A DNA stretch of 64,000 nucleotides from Methylomicrobium lacus LW14 (GCF_000527095.1 NZ_AZUN01000001.1:4320920-4384919); one strand, 5' to 3'. Numbered from the stretch's first letter, positions 44,981 through 56,557 are shown. The notes: generated from the sequence alone by a model not told the origin. Translations and numbers: made by a program.

Positions 44981-46708
44981 ATGTCTAGTACTGTATCGCC
45001 GGACCTGCCCAAAACGGGGATTGCCGGGCTAAAAGAAAATTGGCGTGCCGACTTGTTGTCGGGTTTTTTGGTGTTTTTGATCGCGCTGCCGTTGTGTTTG
45101 GGTATTTCGATGGCGTCGGGATTTCCGCCTTCGGCCGGCATCATCACCGCGATCATCGGCGGGATGCTGGTTTCAAGGATCAACGGTTCGTTCATGACCG
45201 TCAACGGCCCCGCCGCCGGTTTGATCGTGGTCGTGCTGGACGCGGTGCAAAACCTCGGGCAGGGCGATGCGATGGCGGGTTACCGCTATACCTTGGCCGC
45301 GATCGTCGTCGCCAGTGCGCTGCAAATCGCGATGGGCTTTTTCAAGGTCGGCCGGCTCAGTTCATTTTTTCCGGCCTCGGTCGTGCACGGCATGCTGGCC
45401 GCGATCGGGATCATCATCATGGCCAAGCAAATCCATGTGATGCTCGGCGTGACGCCGGAAAAAGGCGATCTGTTTTCGACGATCGCGCAAATCCCGCACA
45501 GTATCATGAATCTGAACCCCGAAATCGCGATGATCGGCGTGACCAGCATCGCGATTCTGATTTTCTGGCGGGTGGTCCGGGAGCCGAAGCTGAAAATGCT
45601 GCCGGCGCCGATCCTGGTGGTATTGGCGGGCATCGGCCTGGGGCGTTTTTACGGTCTGGAGCATGAACATATGTATTTGTTCCTGCCGGATGCGAGTTTC
45701 CTGCCGCATCATGAAGCCACGGTCGGGCCGAAGTTTTTGGTCGCGATTTCGGATAATTTTTTGTCCAGTTTTTATTTTCCGGATTTCGCAAAAATTGCGA
45801 CGGCCGAATTTTGGGAAGCGGTGGTCACGATTTGCCTGGTCGGCAGTCTCGAAAGCCTGCTTAGCGCCGTCGCCGTCGATAAGCTTGATCCTTATCGCCG
45901 GCATTCGGATCTGGATCGCGATTTGGCCGCGGTCGGCGCCGGCAACCTGGTTGTGGGCATGCTGGGCGGCCTGCCGATGATCGCCGAAATCGTCCGCAGT
46001 TCGGCCAACTGCAATAACGGCGCGAAAACCGGCTGGGCCAATTTTTTTCACGGGGTGTTTTTACTGCTGTTCGTGGTGCTGTTTCCGCGCCTGATCCACA
46101 GCATTCCGTTGGCGTCTTTGGCGTCGCTGCTGGTGTTTACCGGTTTTCGCCTCGCCTCGCCGAAGGAATTTGCGAAAGTGATGGGGATCGGCAAGGAACA
46201 GTTGTTCATGTTCGTGGTGACCATCATCGGCGTGCTGGCGACCGACTTGCTGATCGGCGTGGCGATCGGCATCGCGGTCAAATTTGCGATCCATATGTTT
46301 AGAGGCGTCAGATTGAACAATCTGTTCAAGATCCATTTTGTGCTGGAGCCGATGGAAGACGGTTCGCTGCTGGTCGAAATCGTCGGTGCGGCGATTTTTT
46401 CGAACTTTCTGGCGCTGAAAACCGCGCTGGCCGGGGTCGACCAGGGCAAACAGGTGATCTTTCAATTGAGCAATGCCTATATGATCGATCATACCGTGAT
46501 GGAATTCCTGCACGATTTCCAGCACAATTATGAAGCCGCAGGCGGGTCCTGCGAGTTTTTCGGCATGGAATATCATGATACTTACTCGCGGCACCCGCTG
46601 GCGGTGCGCAAAATGAAAAGAGACCATATGTGCAGACGGCGTTCCGATCATCACGGTTTGCCGGCTTACGCAAATGAAAAGCCGTCTGCGTTGAAGGAAA
46701 GAGTGTAA
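44981..46708 (+). CDS. SulP-family anion transporter (bicarbonate or sulfate)
   Basis: 575 residues with about 12 membrane segments. SulP landmarks are the N-terminal WRADLLSGFLVFLIALPLCLGIS, the GPAAGLIVVV stretch, SLESLLSAVAVDKLD and GGLPMIAEIVRSSANCNNGA, then a C-terminal STAS domain (LLVEIVGAAIFSNFLALK, MIDHTVMEFLHDF). The start is taken at the second ATG, which has GGAG six bases upstream. The ion could be sulfate or bicarbonate; sequence alone does not decide. Confidence 0.83.
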   Translation: MSSTVSPDLPKTGIAGLKENWRADLLSGFLVFLIALPLCLGISMASGFPPSAGIITAIIGGMLVSRINGSFMTVNGPAAGLIVVVLDAVQNLGQGDAMAGYRYTLAAIVVASALQIAMGFFKVGRLSSFFPASVVHGMLAAIGIIIMAKQIHVMLGVTPEKGDLFSTIAQIPHSIMNLNPEIAMIGVTSIAILIFWRVVREPKLKMLPAPILVVLAGIGLGRFYGLEHEHMYLFLPDASFLPHHEATVGPKFLVAISDNFLSSFYFPDFAKIATAEFWEAVVTICLVGSLESLLSAVAVDKLDPYRRHSDLDRDLAAVGAGNLVVGMLGGLPMIAEIVRSSANCNNGAKTGWANFFHGVFLLLFVVLFPRLIHSIPLASLASLLVFTGFRLASPKEFAKVMGIGKEQLFMFVVTIIGVLATDLLIGVAIGIAVKFAIHMFRGVRLNNLFKIHFVLEPMEDGSLLVEIVGAAIFSNFLALKTALAGVDQGKQVIFQLSNAYMIDHTVMEFLHDFQHNYEAAGGSCEFFGMEYHDTYSRHPLAVRKMKRDHMCRRRSDHHGLPAYANEKPSALKERV

Positions 46709-46755
46709 CCTGGGCGGGGAGCGGCTTTAGATTCGATGGGAGGCTTTGTGCCCCC

Positions 46756-46787
46756 AGACCTGCCAGGGTTTAAAACCTGGCAGGTCT
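46756..46787. repeat. REP-like perfect palindrome (AGACCTGCCAGG arms)
   Basis: AGACCTGCCAGG at 46756-46767 and CCTGGCAGGTCT at 46776-46787, loop GTTTAAAA. It lies between the SulP gene and the histidine kinase. Palindromes of this sequence are dispersed in many bacterial genomes. A shorter related string CCCTGCCAGGGT occurs near 44702. Confidence 0.55.
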
Positions 46788-46863
46788 TCGGCCGAGAAGT
46801 CGTTTTTAACTAAATCCAGAGAGCCTGGGCATCGAGCGCTTCGCGTCGTGTTCATACAACTTT

Positions 46864-48326
46864 ATGCAATTCTTGAATAGTCCCGTCCAACACCGCGTTC
46901 TGGCTTTTTTGTTGTTGATGTCGCTGATGCTGGCGATGTTCATCGGCATGATCTGGCGCAATCTGCATCATTTCAACACCGTTTTTTCGCATGTGAATTA
47001 CTCGCACAGCGTGCAGCATGCGTCGGTCGCGCTGCAAACCGCACTGATCGATTATTTGATCAAGGTCAGCCCGCTCGTCGAGCCCGAGAGTTTGCTGCCG
47101 ACGATCGAGGCGTTGAGCAACACGGTCGCCGAATTGAACGCCTTGTTTGCCGAAAGCGGTTTTTTGGCCGAAAACACCGCGGCTAACATGGCCATCGTCA
47201 AGGCGATACTGGATGAGTGGCCGCAACCCGGCGGCAGTGAAAAACAGGAGCGTTTGATCAGCGCGTTGAACCTGCTCAGCGATACGCTGGATAATGAGCT
47301 TGGGCAGCGCGAGAAATTGCTCGGCGAGATCAGCGCGGATACGCAGACCGAGCTCGATCTGGCCACGATCACCTTCGCCGCGATCGTGGTGGTTGCCTTT
47401 GGTTTTTTTTACCGGCGGATTTTGTACCCGTTGCACGACCTGAGACTGCTGTTGCAACGCCTGACCGAAGGCAATTTTACCCGGATCACGACCGATCATC
47501 TCGATCCCTTGCTGTTGCCTGTCTTCAATAGTTACAACGACATGGTCAGCCATCTGGCCGAGCTGGAGGAAGCCAAACGGCTGTACGCGCAATCCTTGCA
47601 GCGCGAAGTCAGACTGGCGACCCAGGCCTTGCTCGAACAGCAGGCCAGCCTGGCCCGGGCCGAGCGGCTGGCTGCGGTCGGTGAAGTCGCGGCCGAACTC
47701 GCGCACGAGATCCGCAATCCCTTGGCCGGCATACAAATCGCGTTCAGCAATTTGCGCCGCGAAATCAACAATCCCGAGCAACATGACCGGATGGAACTGA
47801 TCGGCAGCGAGCTGAAACGGCTCGGCCATTTGCTGAACGATCTATTGAGCCAGAGCCGCCATGTGCCGGAAATCGCCGCCGACATCGACATTGCGATGCT
47901 GATTCGCGATCTGGCCGCGTTGACCCGCTACCAAATCGCCGAGGCGATCCGTCTGGAGATCGCCGCGGATTCGCCCCTATACGCGCATATGCCGGCCGGC
48001 GGCCTACGGCAAGCCTTGTTGAATTTAATTTTGAATGCGGCCGATGCGCTTGAAGGCCATGCCGGTACGATCCGGGTGGAGGCGGCGAAAAGCGCCGAAG
48101 GCATACGGATCGATGTGACGGATGACGGACCCGGTTTTTCGCAGGAATTGCTCGATCAGGGCATCCGGCCGTTTCGCACGACCCGGCAACGGGGCACCGG
48201 CCTGGGGCTGACGATGGTGCAGCGTTTCGTGAAGGATACCGGCGGCAGCATCAGGCTTATAAACCGGGCGCCTCATGGCGCCTGTGTATCGTTATTTTTA
48301 CCGGTCATGGATCAGGAGTCGCATTG

Positions 48327-48327
<1 letters not shown>
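46864..48327 (+). CDS. Sensor histidine kinase (NtrB-like class, HAMP-containing)
   Basis: 487 residues. Two membrane helices (about 13-32 and 163-182) bracket a periplasmic sensor of about 130 residues. A HAMP linker follows, then a coiled coil, the phosphoacceptor motif ELAHEIRNPLAGI, and the ATPase boxes NLILNAADALE, DDGPGFS and RGTGLGLTMVQRF. It phosphorylates the response regulator encoded next, whose ATG overlaps its stop codon. The signal is unknown. Confidence 0.9.
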
Positions 48328-49718
<1,391 letters not shown>

Positions 49719-49829
49719 TCCTTTTTGATCTCTGGTTTTAAGTCCGCCCTATAAACCGGCAACGCGTCTTTAGGATGCGGCGCAGTGCCTTTGCGCGACC
49801 AGGTTTCCGCTTACGCGAGCCAGAAGCCG

Positions 49830-50489
49830 TTACTCGTCGCGCTCCGAAGATTGGCGTGACCGCTGTCCGCGTTGCCCGCGGCGGTCATCGCGCGGTGCCG
49901 GCGCGTTGTCTTGTCGTTCCGATCTTGCCCGGAAAGAGGCGCGGCCGGAAAAATCGTTGTCTTGGCGTTTGGCTTCTTGTCGCCCCCAATTTTGTTGACG
50001 CTGCCATTGGCCGTGTGCATTCGGATCGTCCGGACGGTGTTGCCGTTCTTCGTTCCGATGCTCATGACGATCATGATCCCATGCGTTTTGCCGGTTGTCG
50101 TAACGCTTCGGAGTCTGAGCGTTCCAGCTATAATGGTTATTTTTGTCGTGATCGTGTGCGTCGGGATAGCGATTGAACGACCCTGGGGCCGGCAACGGAC
50201 GACGGTTGTCCTGATAACGGCGGCCGTCGTGGCCATCATAGCGATCGTGGTCGTCATGATGGTGATGGTGCGTTTCGGTGCGGTAAACCGGCGTCGGGTA
50301 GGAATAGGTGTTGTAGTAGTTGCGTTCGACCACGCCGTAACCGCTGCCGTAGGATCCCGGATAGTAACTGCTTCCGGAACTGTAACCGGAATTATAGCCA
50401 GGGCCGTAATAGGAATGGGGGTAGGTTGCGCAAGCCGCAGGCAGCGCCGCCAAGCCGACCAGAATGAGTCTTTTGATGATCAGGTGCAT
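49830..50489 (-). CDS. His/Asp/Arg-rich disordered lipoprotein
   Basis: 219 residues with a lipoprotein signal peptide (LPAAC lipobox, Cys 20). The mature protein is disordered: a Tyr/Gly/Ser repeat block (YGPGYNSGYSSGSSYYPGSY), a HHHHHDDHD block, then an Arg/Asp/Gln-rich tail. The His-rich part may bind metal. No fold or enzymatic motif is visible. It follows convergently after the response regulator gene. Confidence 0.6.
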   Translation of the reverse strand: MHLIIKRLILVGLAALPAACATYPHSYYGPGYNSGYSSGSSYYPGSYGSGYGVVERNYYNTYSYPTPVYRTETHHHHHDDHDRYDGHDGRRYQDNRRPLPAPGSFNRYPDAHDHDKNNHYSWNAQTPKRYDNRQNAWDHDRHEHRNEERQHRPDDPNAHGQWQRQQNWGRQEAKRQDNDFSGRASFRARSERQDNAPAPRDDRRGQRGQRSRQSSERDE

Positions 50490-50672
50490 GATTTTAACCT
50501 TTGACGAGAAAGATTGAATGTTGATTGAATCATAGTCGGAATTGCTGAACGGGCCATGAATCGGACCGCAATTCTTTAAGCGACGTCAGGTGTGCCGGCA
50601 ATCGACAAAACCCTAAATGGGTGATACGGTCATCGTCATACTATTCAAAAATTATAATATTAGAGGAAGAAA

Positions 50673-52046
50673 ATGAAGTTTGAAGTGATCGATGCTGTAA
50701 TTTCGCCCGAGGAAGGCCGACTGGATATCCTTTCGAAGGCCGAGGTCGGCAAGCTCTTGGATACCAGCCAGGGCGGCCTGTACAAGGTGTTTCGCAATTG
50801 CGCGCTGGCGGTGCTGAATTGCGGCAGTTCGATAGATGACGGCAAGGAGCTTCTGGAGCGTTATGCATCGTTTTCGATCCGTGTCGTGCAGGAGCAGCGC
50901 GGCATCAAGCTGGAGTTGAAGGCCGCGCCCGCGCATGCGTTCGTAGACGGCAAGATGATCAAGGGCATCAAGGAACATTTGTTCGCGGTGCTGCGCGACA
51001 TCATCTATGTCAGCGACGAGATCTATAAAAATTCCCTTTTCAATCTTGAAACCTCGCAGGGCATCAGTGACGCGGTGTTCCACATTCTGCGCAATGCGAA
51101 CATACTGCGGCCGATGCACAATCCGAATCTGGTCGTATGCTGGGGCGGCCATTCGATCAGCCGCAAGGAATACGACTACAGCAAACAGGTGGGCCATGAA
51201 TTGGGGTTGCGCGGTCTCGATATTTGCACCGGCTGCGGACCGGGGGCGATGAAGGGCCCGATGAAAGGCGCGGCGATCGGCCATTCCAAGCAGCGCATCA
51301 AGCAGGGCCAATATTTGGGCATCAGCGAGCCCGGCATCATCGCGGCCGAATCGCCGAATCCGATCGTGAACGATCTGGTGATCATGCCGGACATCGAAAA
51401 GCGCCTGGAAGCCTTCGTGCGTACCGGTCACGGCATCGTCGTGTTTCCGGGCGGCGCCGGCACGGCAGAGGAAATTTTGTACGTTCTCGGCATTCTGCTG
51501 CATCCGGATAACGAGGCGATGCCGTTTCCGTTGATTTTTACCGGCCCGGACAGCGCCGGAGAGTATTTCGAGCAAATCGACCTTTTTATCGCCGGCACGC
51601 TGGGACCGAAGGCGCAACAGCGTTACCGCATCATCATCGGCGACCCGCGTCAGGTCGCGATCGAGATGGAGGCCGGCATCCGCGAGGTGCGCGCTTTCCG
51701 CAAGTCGACCGGCGATGCCTATTATTTCAACTGGTTGCTGCACATCGACAAAATATTTCAAACGCCTTTCGCGCCGACGCATCAAAACATGAAGGATCTG
51801 GCCTTGCACAAGAACCAGGAAACGCATGTGCTGGCCGCGAACCTGCGCCGGATGTTTTCGGGCATCGTCGCGGGTAATGTGAAGGCCGAGGGCATTCGCG
51901 CGGTCGAACAATTCGGCCATTTCGAGATTCAGGGCGATGCCGGCATCATGGAGTTGATGGATGCGCTGTTGGCGTCTTTCGTCGAGCAGCACCGGATGAA
52001 GCTGCCGGGCAAGAAATATGTGCCATGTTATCGGATTATTCAGTAA
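50673..52046 (+). CDS. ppnN: Pyrimidine/purine nucleotide 5'-monophosphate nucleosidase PpnN
   Basis: 457 residues, nearly the length of E. coli PpnN (YgdH, 454). It has the N-terminal ISPEEGRLDILSKAEV region and the LOG-fold core with CTGCGPGAMKGPMKGA and FPGGAGTAEEIL, the substrate-binding PGGxGT motif. PpnN hydrolyses nucleoside monophosphates to base and ribose phosphate, and in E. coli is stimulated by ppGpp. A GAGGAAG site precedes the ATG. Confidence 0.9.
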   Translation: MKFEVIDAVISPEEGRLDILSKAEVGKLLDTSQGGLYKVFRNCALAVLNCGSSIDDGKELLERYASFSIRVVQEQRGIKLELKAAPAHAFVDGKMIKGIKEHLFAVLRDIIYVSDEIYKNSLFNLETSQGISDAVFHILRNANILRPMHNPNLVVCWGGHSISRKEYDYSKQVGHELGLRGLDICTGCGPGAMKGPMKGAAIGHSKQRIKQGQYLGISEPGIIAAESPNPIVNDLVIMPDIEKRLEAFVRTGHGIVVFPGGAGTAEEILYVLGILLHPDNEAMPFPLIFTGPDSAGEYFEQIDLFIAGTLGPKAQQRYRIIIGDPRQVAIEMEAGIREVRAFRKSTGDAYYFNWLLHIDKIFQTPFAPTHQNMKDLALHKNQETHVLAANLRRMFSGIVAGNVKAEGIRAVEQFGHFEIQGDAGIMELMDALLASFVEQHRMKLPGKKYVPCYRIIQ

Positions 52047-52082
52047 AGGCGACATGATAGAGATTGGGTTTTGGCAGTTCCG

Positions 52083-54128
52083 ATGAAAGTGGTTTTGACC
52101 GAAAAGCCTTCGGTGGCGCGGGACATTGCGCGCTGCCTGGGCGTGAACAACCGGCGCGACGGCTATCTGGAGGGCAACGGCTATCAGATCGTCTGGGCGT
52201 TCGGGCATCTGGTCGAATTGCAGGAGCCCGATCAATACAACCCGGCCTGGAAGCGCTGGTCGCTGGAGAGCCTGCCGATCATTCCGGAGCGTTTCGCGCT
52301 GAGGGCAAGGGGCGATGCGGCCGCGCAGAAGCAACTGAATACCGCCAAACGCCTGTTGCAGGGCGCCAGCGACATCGTTTGCGCGACCGACGCCGGAAGG
52401 GAAGGCGAGCTGATCTTCCGTTATATCCTGTCCTGGTGCGGCTTGGAGCATAAACCGTTCCGGCGGCTGTGGATCAGCTCGCTGACCGACGAGGCGATCC
52501 GCCAGGGTTTTGCAGAGTTGCGCGACGGCCAGGCCTTCGAAGGCCTGTACCGGGCCGCGAAGTGCCGCAGTGAGGCGGACTGGATCGTCGGTTTGAATGC
52601 GACCCGGTATTACACGCTGAAGTTCGGTCAGGGTTCCTTGCTGTGGACTGTCGGCCGGGTGCAAACGCCGGTATTGGCACTGATCGTGCAGCGCGATAAA
52701 GACATCGCCGATTTCAAACCGAAGGATTTTTGGGAACTGCATACCCTGTACCGCGCGGCCGATTTTCAACATGCCGGCGGGCGCTTCGAGAAAAAGGCCG
52801 AGACCGAGGCGTTGAGGGCCCGGATCGACGGACAGGATTTCCGCATCACCTCGGTCAAGGGCAAGCAGGAGAAGGTTTATCCGCCGCTGCTGTATGATCT
52901 GACCGACCTGCAAAAGGACATGAGCATTCGCCATGGCTTCACGGCCGACCAGACCTTGCGTCTGGCCCAGTCGCTCTACGAAAAGAAGCATATCACTTAT
53001 CCGCGTACCGACAGCCGTTATCTGAGCGCGGACATGAAGCCGCAGGTGAAGCCGCTGCTGAAAACCTTGCGGGCGCGCTTCGACGCGCAGATCGCGGGCT
53101 TGAATCTGGAACAACTGGCGCTGAGCGGCCGGCTGTTCAACGACGCCGGCGTGACCGATCACCATGCGATCATTCCGACCACGACCTTGCCGCGCGCGTT
53201 GAACGCCGATGAAGAAAAAGTCTATCAGGCGATCGCGGTACGCTTCATCGCGGCTTTTTATCCGCCTTGTCTGAAACGGATCACGACCGTGCTCGGCGAA
53301 ACGGCCGAAATCCCTTTCAAGGCGACCGGCACGGTGATCGAGGCGCCGGGCTGGCAGGTGCTGTATCAGGATGCCGCGCCTGCCCAGGCCGATCAGGATC
53401 AGAAAATCCTGCCCGCCTTTATCCAGGGCGAAACCGGCCCGCACCTGCCTTCGCTGAAGCAGGGCAAGACGACGCCGCCAAAGCATTATAACGAAGCCAC
53501 CTTGCTCGGCATGATGGAGTCGGCCGGCAAAACCTGCGATGACGACATGCTGAAGGAAGCGTTGAAGGAAAAAGGTCTCGGGACGCCCGCGACCCGGGCC
53601 GCTATCATCGAAGTGCTGGTCAAGCGCAACTATATCCGCCGGCAAAAAAAGCTGCTGCTGAGCACCGAGGCGGGCCAGCGGCTGATCGCGTTGATCGGCG
53701 ACGAGCATTTGAAGTCGGCCGCGATGACCGGCGAATGGGAGTCGCGACTCAAAAAAATCGAACAGAATGATTACGATCCTCGGCGGTTCATGGACGGGAT
53801 CATTCAATTTACCCGCCATATCGTGGCGCCGTCCGGGCGCTCCGCTGATCAGGCCGCTCTGGGCAACTGTCCTTTATGCCGCGCCCCGATCATTGAAGGC
53901 CGCAAAGGCTACGGCTGCAGCGACTGGCGCAAGGGCTGCACGTTTGTGCTCTGGAAAGAGACTTTCGGGGCGCCGGTTTCCCGCGCGATGGCGGCCGAAT
54001 TATTGCGCCAGGGCTGCACGCGGCAGGCTTATCCGGTCAAGTTCAACGGCGAAGAATTGAACGCCTTGCTGACGCTGGACGCGCGCGGCGAGGTCGGCAT
54101 CAGGGCGGCGGCATCCGAGCCGCGCTGA
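52083..54128 (+). CDS. topB: DNA topoisomerase III
   Basis: 681 residues, type IA topoisomerase. The TOPRIM domain holds VVLTEKPSVARDIAR and ATDAGREGELI; the catalytic Tyr is in KHITYPRTDSRYL; the C-terminal end has a Cys4-like zinc ribbon (CPLCRAPI ... GCSDWRKGCTFVLW). TopB decatenates replication and recombination intermediates. The ATG at 52083 gives the family-typical MKVVLTEKP; an in-frame TTG lies 12 bases before. Confidence 0.92.
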   Translation: MKVVLTEKPSVARDIARCLGVNNRRDGYLEGNGYQIVWAFGHLVELQEPDQYNPAWKRWSLESLPIIPERFALRARGDAAAQKQLNTAKRLLQGASDIVCATDAGREGELIFRYILSWCGLEHKPFRRLWISSLTDEAIRQGFAELRDGQAFEGLYRAAKCRSEADWIVGLNATRYYTLKFGQGSLLWTVGRVQTPVLALIVQRDKDIADFKPKDFWELHTLYRAADFQHAGGRFEKKAETEALRARIDGQDFRITSVKGKQEKVYPPLLYDLTDLQKDMSIRHGFTADQTLRLAQSLYEKKHITYPRTDSRYLSADMKPQVKPLLKTLRARFDAQIAGLNLEQLALSGRLFNDAGVTDHHAIIPTTTLPRALNADEEKVYQAIAVRFIAAFYPPCLKRITTVLGETAEIPFKATGTVIEAPGWQVLYQDAAPAQADQDQKILPAFIQGETGPHLPSLKQGKTTPPKHYNEATLLGMMESAGKTCDDDMLKEALKEKGLGTPATRAAIIEVLVKRNYIRRQKKLLLSTEAGQRLIALIGDEHLKSAAMTGEWESRLKKIEQNDYDPRRFMDGIIQFTRHIVAPSGRSADQAALGNCPLCRAPIIEGRKGYGCSDWRKGCTFVLWKETFGAPVSRAMAAELLRQGCTRQAYPVKFNGEELNALLTLDARGEVGIRAAASEPR

Positions 54129-54132
54129 GCGT

Positions 54133-54393
54133 TCAGCGTTGTTGCCGCCAGCGGAAATAGGTTTTGCCGTCATCGCAGGCCCAACTCGCGCGTTGCGTGC
54201 CGGTTTTGCTGATCCTTAATTCACAGTGATGCTCGACCTTGAATTTTTCCCAGTGTTCATCGTCCAGATACACCCGGTAATACAGACTGAGCAGGATGAT
54301 CGCCAGCAAGCCCAACAACAGCGTCAGCAGCGTGCCGATCGGCTGCTCCTGCATGGATTGCCGAGCGGAAGCCAGCCATTGCTTTAATTTCAT
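54133..54393 (-). CDS. Small membrane protein, unknown
   Basis: 86 residues with one central membrane helix (GTLLTLLLGLLAIILLSLYY) and a C-terminal soluble part containing two Cys (HHCEL, WACDDG) that may be oxidised in the periplasm. The start is chosen at the ATG with GAGG eight bases upstream. It converges with topB, four bases apart. I recognise no family. Confidence 0.55.
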   Translation of the reverse strand: MKLKQWLASARQSMQEQPIGTLLTLLLGLLAIILLSLYYRVYLDDEHWEKFKVEHHCELRISKTGTQRASWACDDGKTYFRWRQQR

Positions 54394-54683
54394 AAAAACA
54401 GCCTCAAACCGATAAACTACACTATAGACATCATCCGCTACGGAATGTTTTCGAATCAATATTGGATGGGTCTGAAATTTACAGCAATTCTCGCGCCATT
54501 GTAAGCTTTTTGTCGATTCATCTACTGCGGCGCCTTGAGTGATGCCGGGAAATAATAAAAAACGGCAAAACGCAGGGAGAGGGCCATCATTCGGGCCGAA
54601 AAGCCGGAATCAATCGCGATTTGGCTGTCTAACCAAGGCTTGGCGGCAACAGGGCCAAGCATATAATAATGCAGGAGAATACT

Positions 54684-55175
54684 ATGATTTACCGAGTCGA
54701 AGGCGATATTTTATTGAGCAAGGCGCAGGCGATTGCGCATGGCGTCGGGATCAACGATCCGATGGACAAGGGGCTCGCGCTCGAGCTGCATAACAAGTAT
54801 CCGTCCATGCACAAGGATTTTCACCGCTGGTGCCATATGCACAACACCAAACCGGGCGAGGCGTGGCTGTGGGGAGGGCCGGATAACGTCAGGATCATCA
54901 ATCTGATTACCCAGGAAGGCGTCGACAGCCAAGATCATCGGCACGGCAAGGCGACGCTGAGTAATGTCCGGCACGCCCTCAGCGCATTGGTGAAGATCAT
55001 TGCCGCCGAAAAGCTGACATCGGTGGCGTTGCCGCGTCTGGCGACCGGCGTGGGCGATCTGGACTGGGACGATGTCTGGCCTTTGATCGACGAGCGCTTG
55101 GGCGGACTGGATATTCCGGTCTATGTTTATACCGTTTATCATCCGGGACAAACGGCACGGGAGCCCGGATTATAA
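54684..55175 (+). CDS. Macro-domain protein (ADP-ribose binding/hydrolysing type)
   Basis: 163 residues, a stand-alone macro domain: EGDILLSKAQAIAHGVGINDPMDKGLA gives the ADP-ribose loop, then IINLITQEGV, and ALPRLATGVGDLDWDDVWPLI gives the second binding loop. Such proteins remove ADP-ribose from proteins or DNA or bind its derivatives; the KGLALEL helix and IGxG-type loop resemble TARG1/DarG-like members. No DarT toxin gene lies beside it. The ATG has GGAG seven bases upstream. Confidence 0.75.
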   Translation: MIYRVEGDILLSKAQAIAHGVGINDPMDKGLALELHNKYPSMHKDFHRWCHMHNTKPGEAWLWGGPDNVRIINLITQEGVDSQDHRHGKATLSNVRHALSALVKIIAAEKLTSVALPRLATGVGDLDWDDVWPLIDERLGGLDIPVYVYTVYHPGQTAREPGL

Positions 55176-55207
55176 CAAGGCAGGGCCTCCATCCGCGTAG
55201 AATTCGC

Positions 55208-55468
55208 TCAGCCTGAATCGGCCGGCAGATTGGTCAGCAAGGTTTGCAGATCGATTTCCTGGATGCCGGAAAAGACGGATGAGTAGGTCGTAGGATCGGC
55301 GTCGGTGGTGGTGACGCTGATCCTCGCCGATATGCCGTCGCGGCTGATCGAAAGTGCCAGATAATCGCTTAACGCATCGGTTTCCGCGTCGATCAACAGG
55401 TCTTGCAGGCTTAATGAGTCCGGTGTTTGTGCCGGAGTCTCTTGTTGGCTATTTTGAAAGTCTTTCAT
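55208..55468 (-). CDS. Small protein resembling a type I secretion C-terminal target domain
   Basis: 86 residues, acidic. LSLQDLLIDAETDALSDYLALSISRDGISARISV, followed by FSGIQEIDLQTLL, follows the pattern of C-terminal domains of RTX-type adhesins (VCA0849 subclass): LxDLL, an acidic D-YLxxS, a DG strand, then a hydrophobic G-DL-LL. It has GGGAG before its ATG and no RTX repeats or passenger domain. No T1SS genes are nearby. The resemblance is by eye and could be misleading. Confidence 0.45.
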   Translation of the reverse strand: MKDFQNSQQETPAQTPDSLSLQDLLIDAETDALSDYLALSISRDGISARISVTTTDADPTTYSSVFSGIQEIDLQTLLTNLPADSG

Positions 55469-55714
55469 CTCTATTCTCCCGTCCAGCCGATGCGGAATGA
55501 TTCGCAGCGGCAATTCCGCAGTTCGTTGCAACATCTATCATCTAGTCGTAGTCGGTTAACGCCGCTTGCCGCTTGTTCAGAAGTGGCCATAGTGTACCGG
55601 TTTTTGACGGGTTGTGAATTGTACGAAAGTACTAGGCCCGGCGGTGGAAGAAGGCGGGACTTGGCGCCGATCAGCAAATCGGCGCGGGAATTCTTTATCC
55701 GGAGGGGGGATTCG

Positions 55715-56278
55715 TCAGGCCATTACGAGGCCGCGGCTATCGGTCAGGAACTTGGCGGCGCGTGACCGTTTAGCGCCCTGGTTTGATTGATCGACGCCGG
55801 TGGCGGTGATCGACATTAAGCCGTTATCCAGCCTTGAAATCAAGCCTTTTTCCTTCAAGTACCAGAGGTGGAATTCGAGGAACTCGCGGGGACAGCCGGA
55901 TAAGCGTTCCAGTTCGAGATTGCCCAGACCGGGATTATTCATATTGCGGCGACGTTTCACATACAACAGCGACAACAGTTTTTCCTGTATCACGCTGTCT
56001 TCGTAAGGCGCCTCAGGCTCGCGACTTACCTCGGGGGCTATTGCGTAACGGCCAACATATTTTTTGTATTCGATATCGTATTGCGCCCTGGATTCCGGAT
56101 TTCTTAAGGTTTCATGGGCTTTGACGATTTCGACAAAGCGGTGCTGGTTGCCGGTGTCCTGGATATCCGGATGATAGCGTTGCGCCAAATAACGAAATAC
56201 CCGGTCTACCGTATCGGAATTGGCGTTTGGGCTGATTTCGAGAATCTCATAATAATCTTTGAATTCGCTGGGTTCCAT
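55715..56278 (-). CDS. J-domain protein, paralogue 1
   Basis: 187 residues. The N-terminal J domain (DYYEILEISPNANSDTVDRVFRYLAQRYHPD) keeps HPD at 36-38, needed to stimulate DnaK. After a linker, LERLSGCPREFLEFHLWYLKEKGLISRLDNGLMSIT looks like a winged helix. The first of three tandem paralogues (others at 56558 and 57221). Its targets are unknown; such J-plus-winged-helix proteins are uncommon. Confidence 0.72.
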   Translation of the reverse strand: MEPSEFKDYYEILEISPNANSDTVDRVFRYLAQRYHPDIQDTGNQHRFVEIVKAHETLRNPESRAQYDIEYKKYVGRYAIAPEVSREPEAPYEDSVIQEKLLSLLYVKRRRNMNNPGLGNLELERLSGCPREFLEFHLWYLKEKGLISRLDNGLMSITATGVDQSNQGAKRSRAAKFLTDSRGLVMA

Positions 56279-56557
56279 TGGATTCCTCCCGAAAGTCTGG
56301 CATGATCGGATGGGCGGTCGGCAACAACTCGCATGGCATACACTCGTCGATGCATCGATGGGGTGCTAAAACGACCAAGGCAGCCTTTTCAAGACGCTTA
56401 ACGATGTCAGAAATTCAGCGTGTCAGTACGGAGGGAGAATCGTGAAATCGACGGCAAAAATAGGCTCTTCGCGATTTTACCCGGCTTAAATTAAATAAAG
56501 ATTAATTCGGGCGCTAGGCATGCAAAAATCCTTGCCCGTTTGTTTTTAGGCGTTGAT

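Noticed and set aside
50652..53819. A 1055-codon open frame on the minus strand opposite ppnN and topB
   Set aside because: It spans two unrelated, well-recognised genes on the other strand and has the Arg/Gln/His-rich composition of an antisense shadow in GC-rich DNA.
54539..54793. An 84-codon frame overlapping the macro-domain gene start
   Set aside because: The macro domain in the other frame has a good start and fold motifs; this frame is Arg/Gln/Gly-rich and unsupported.
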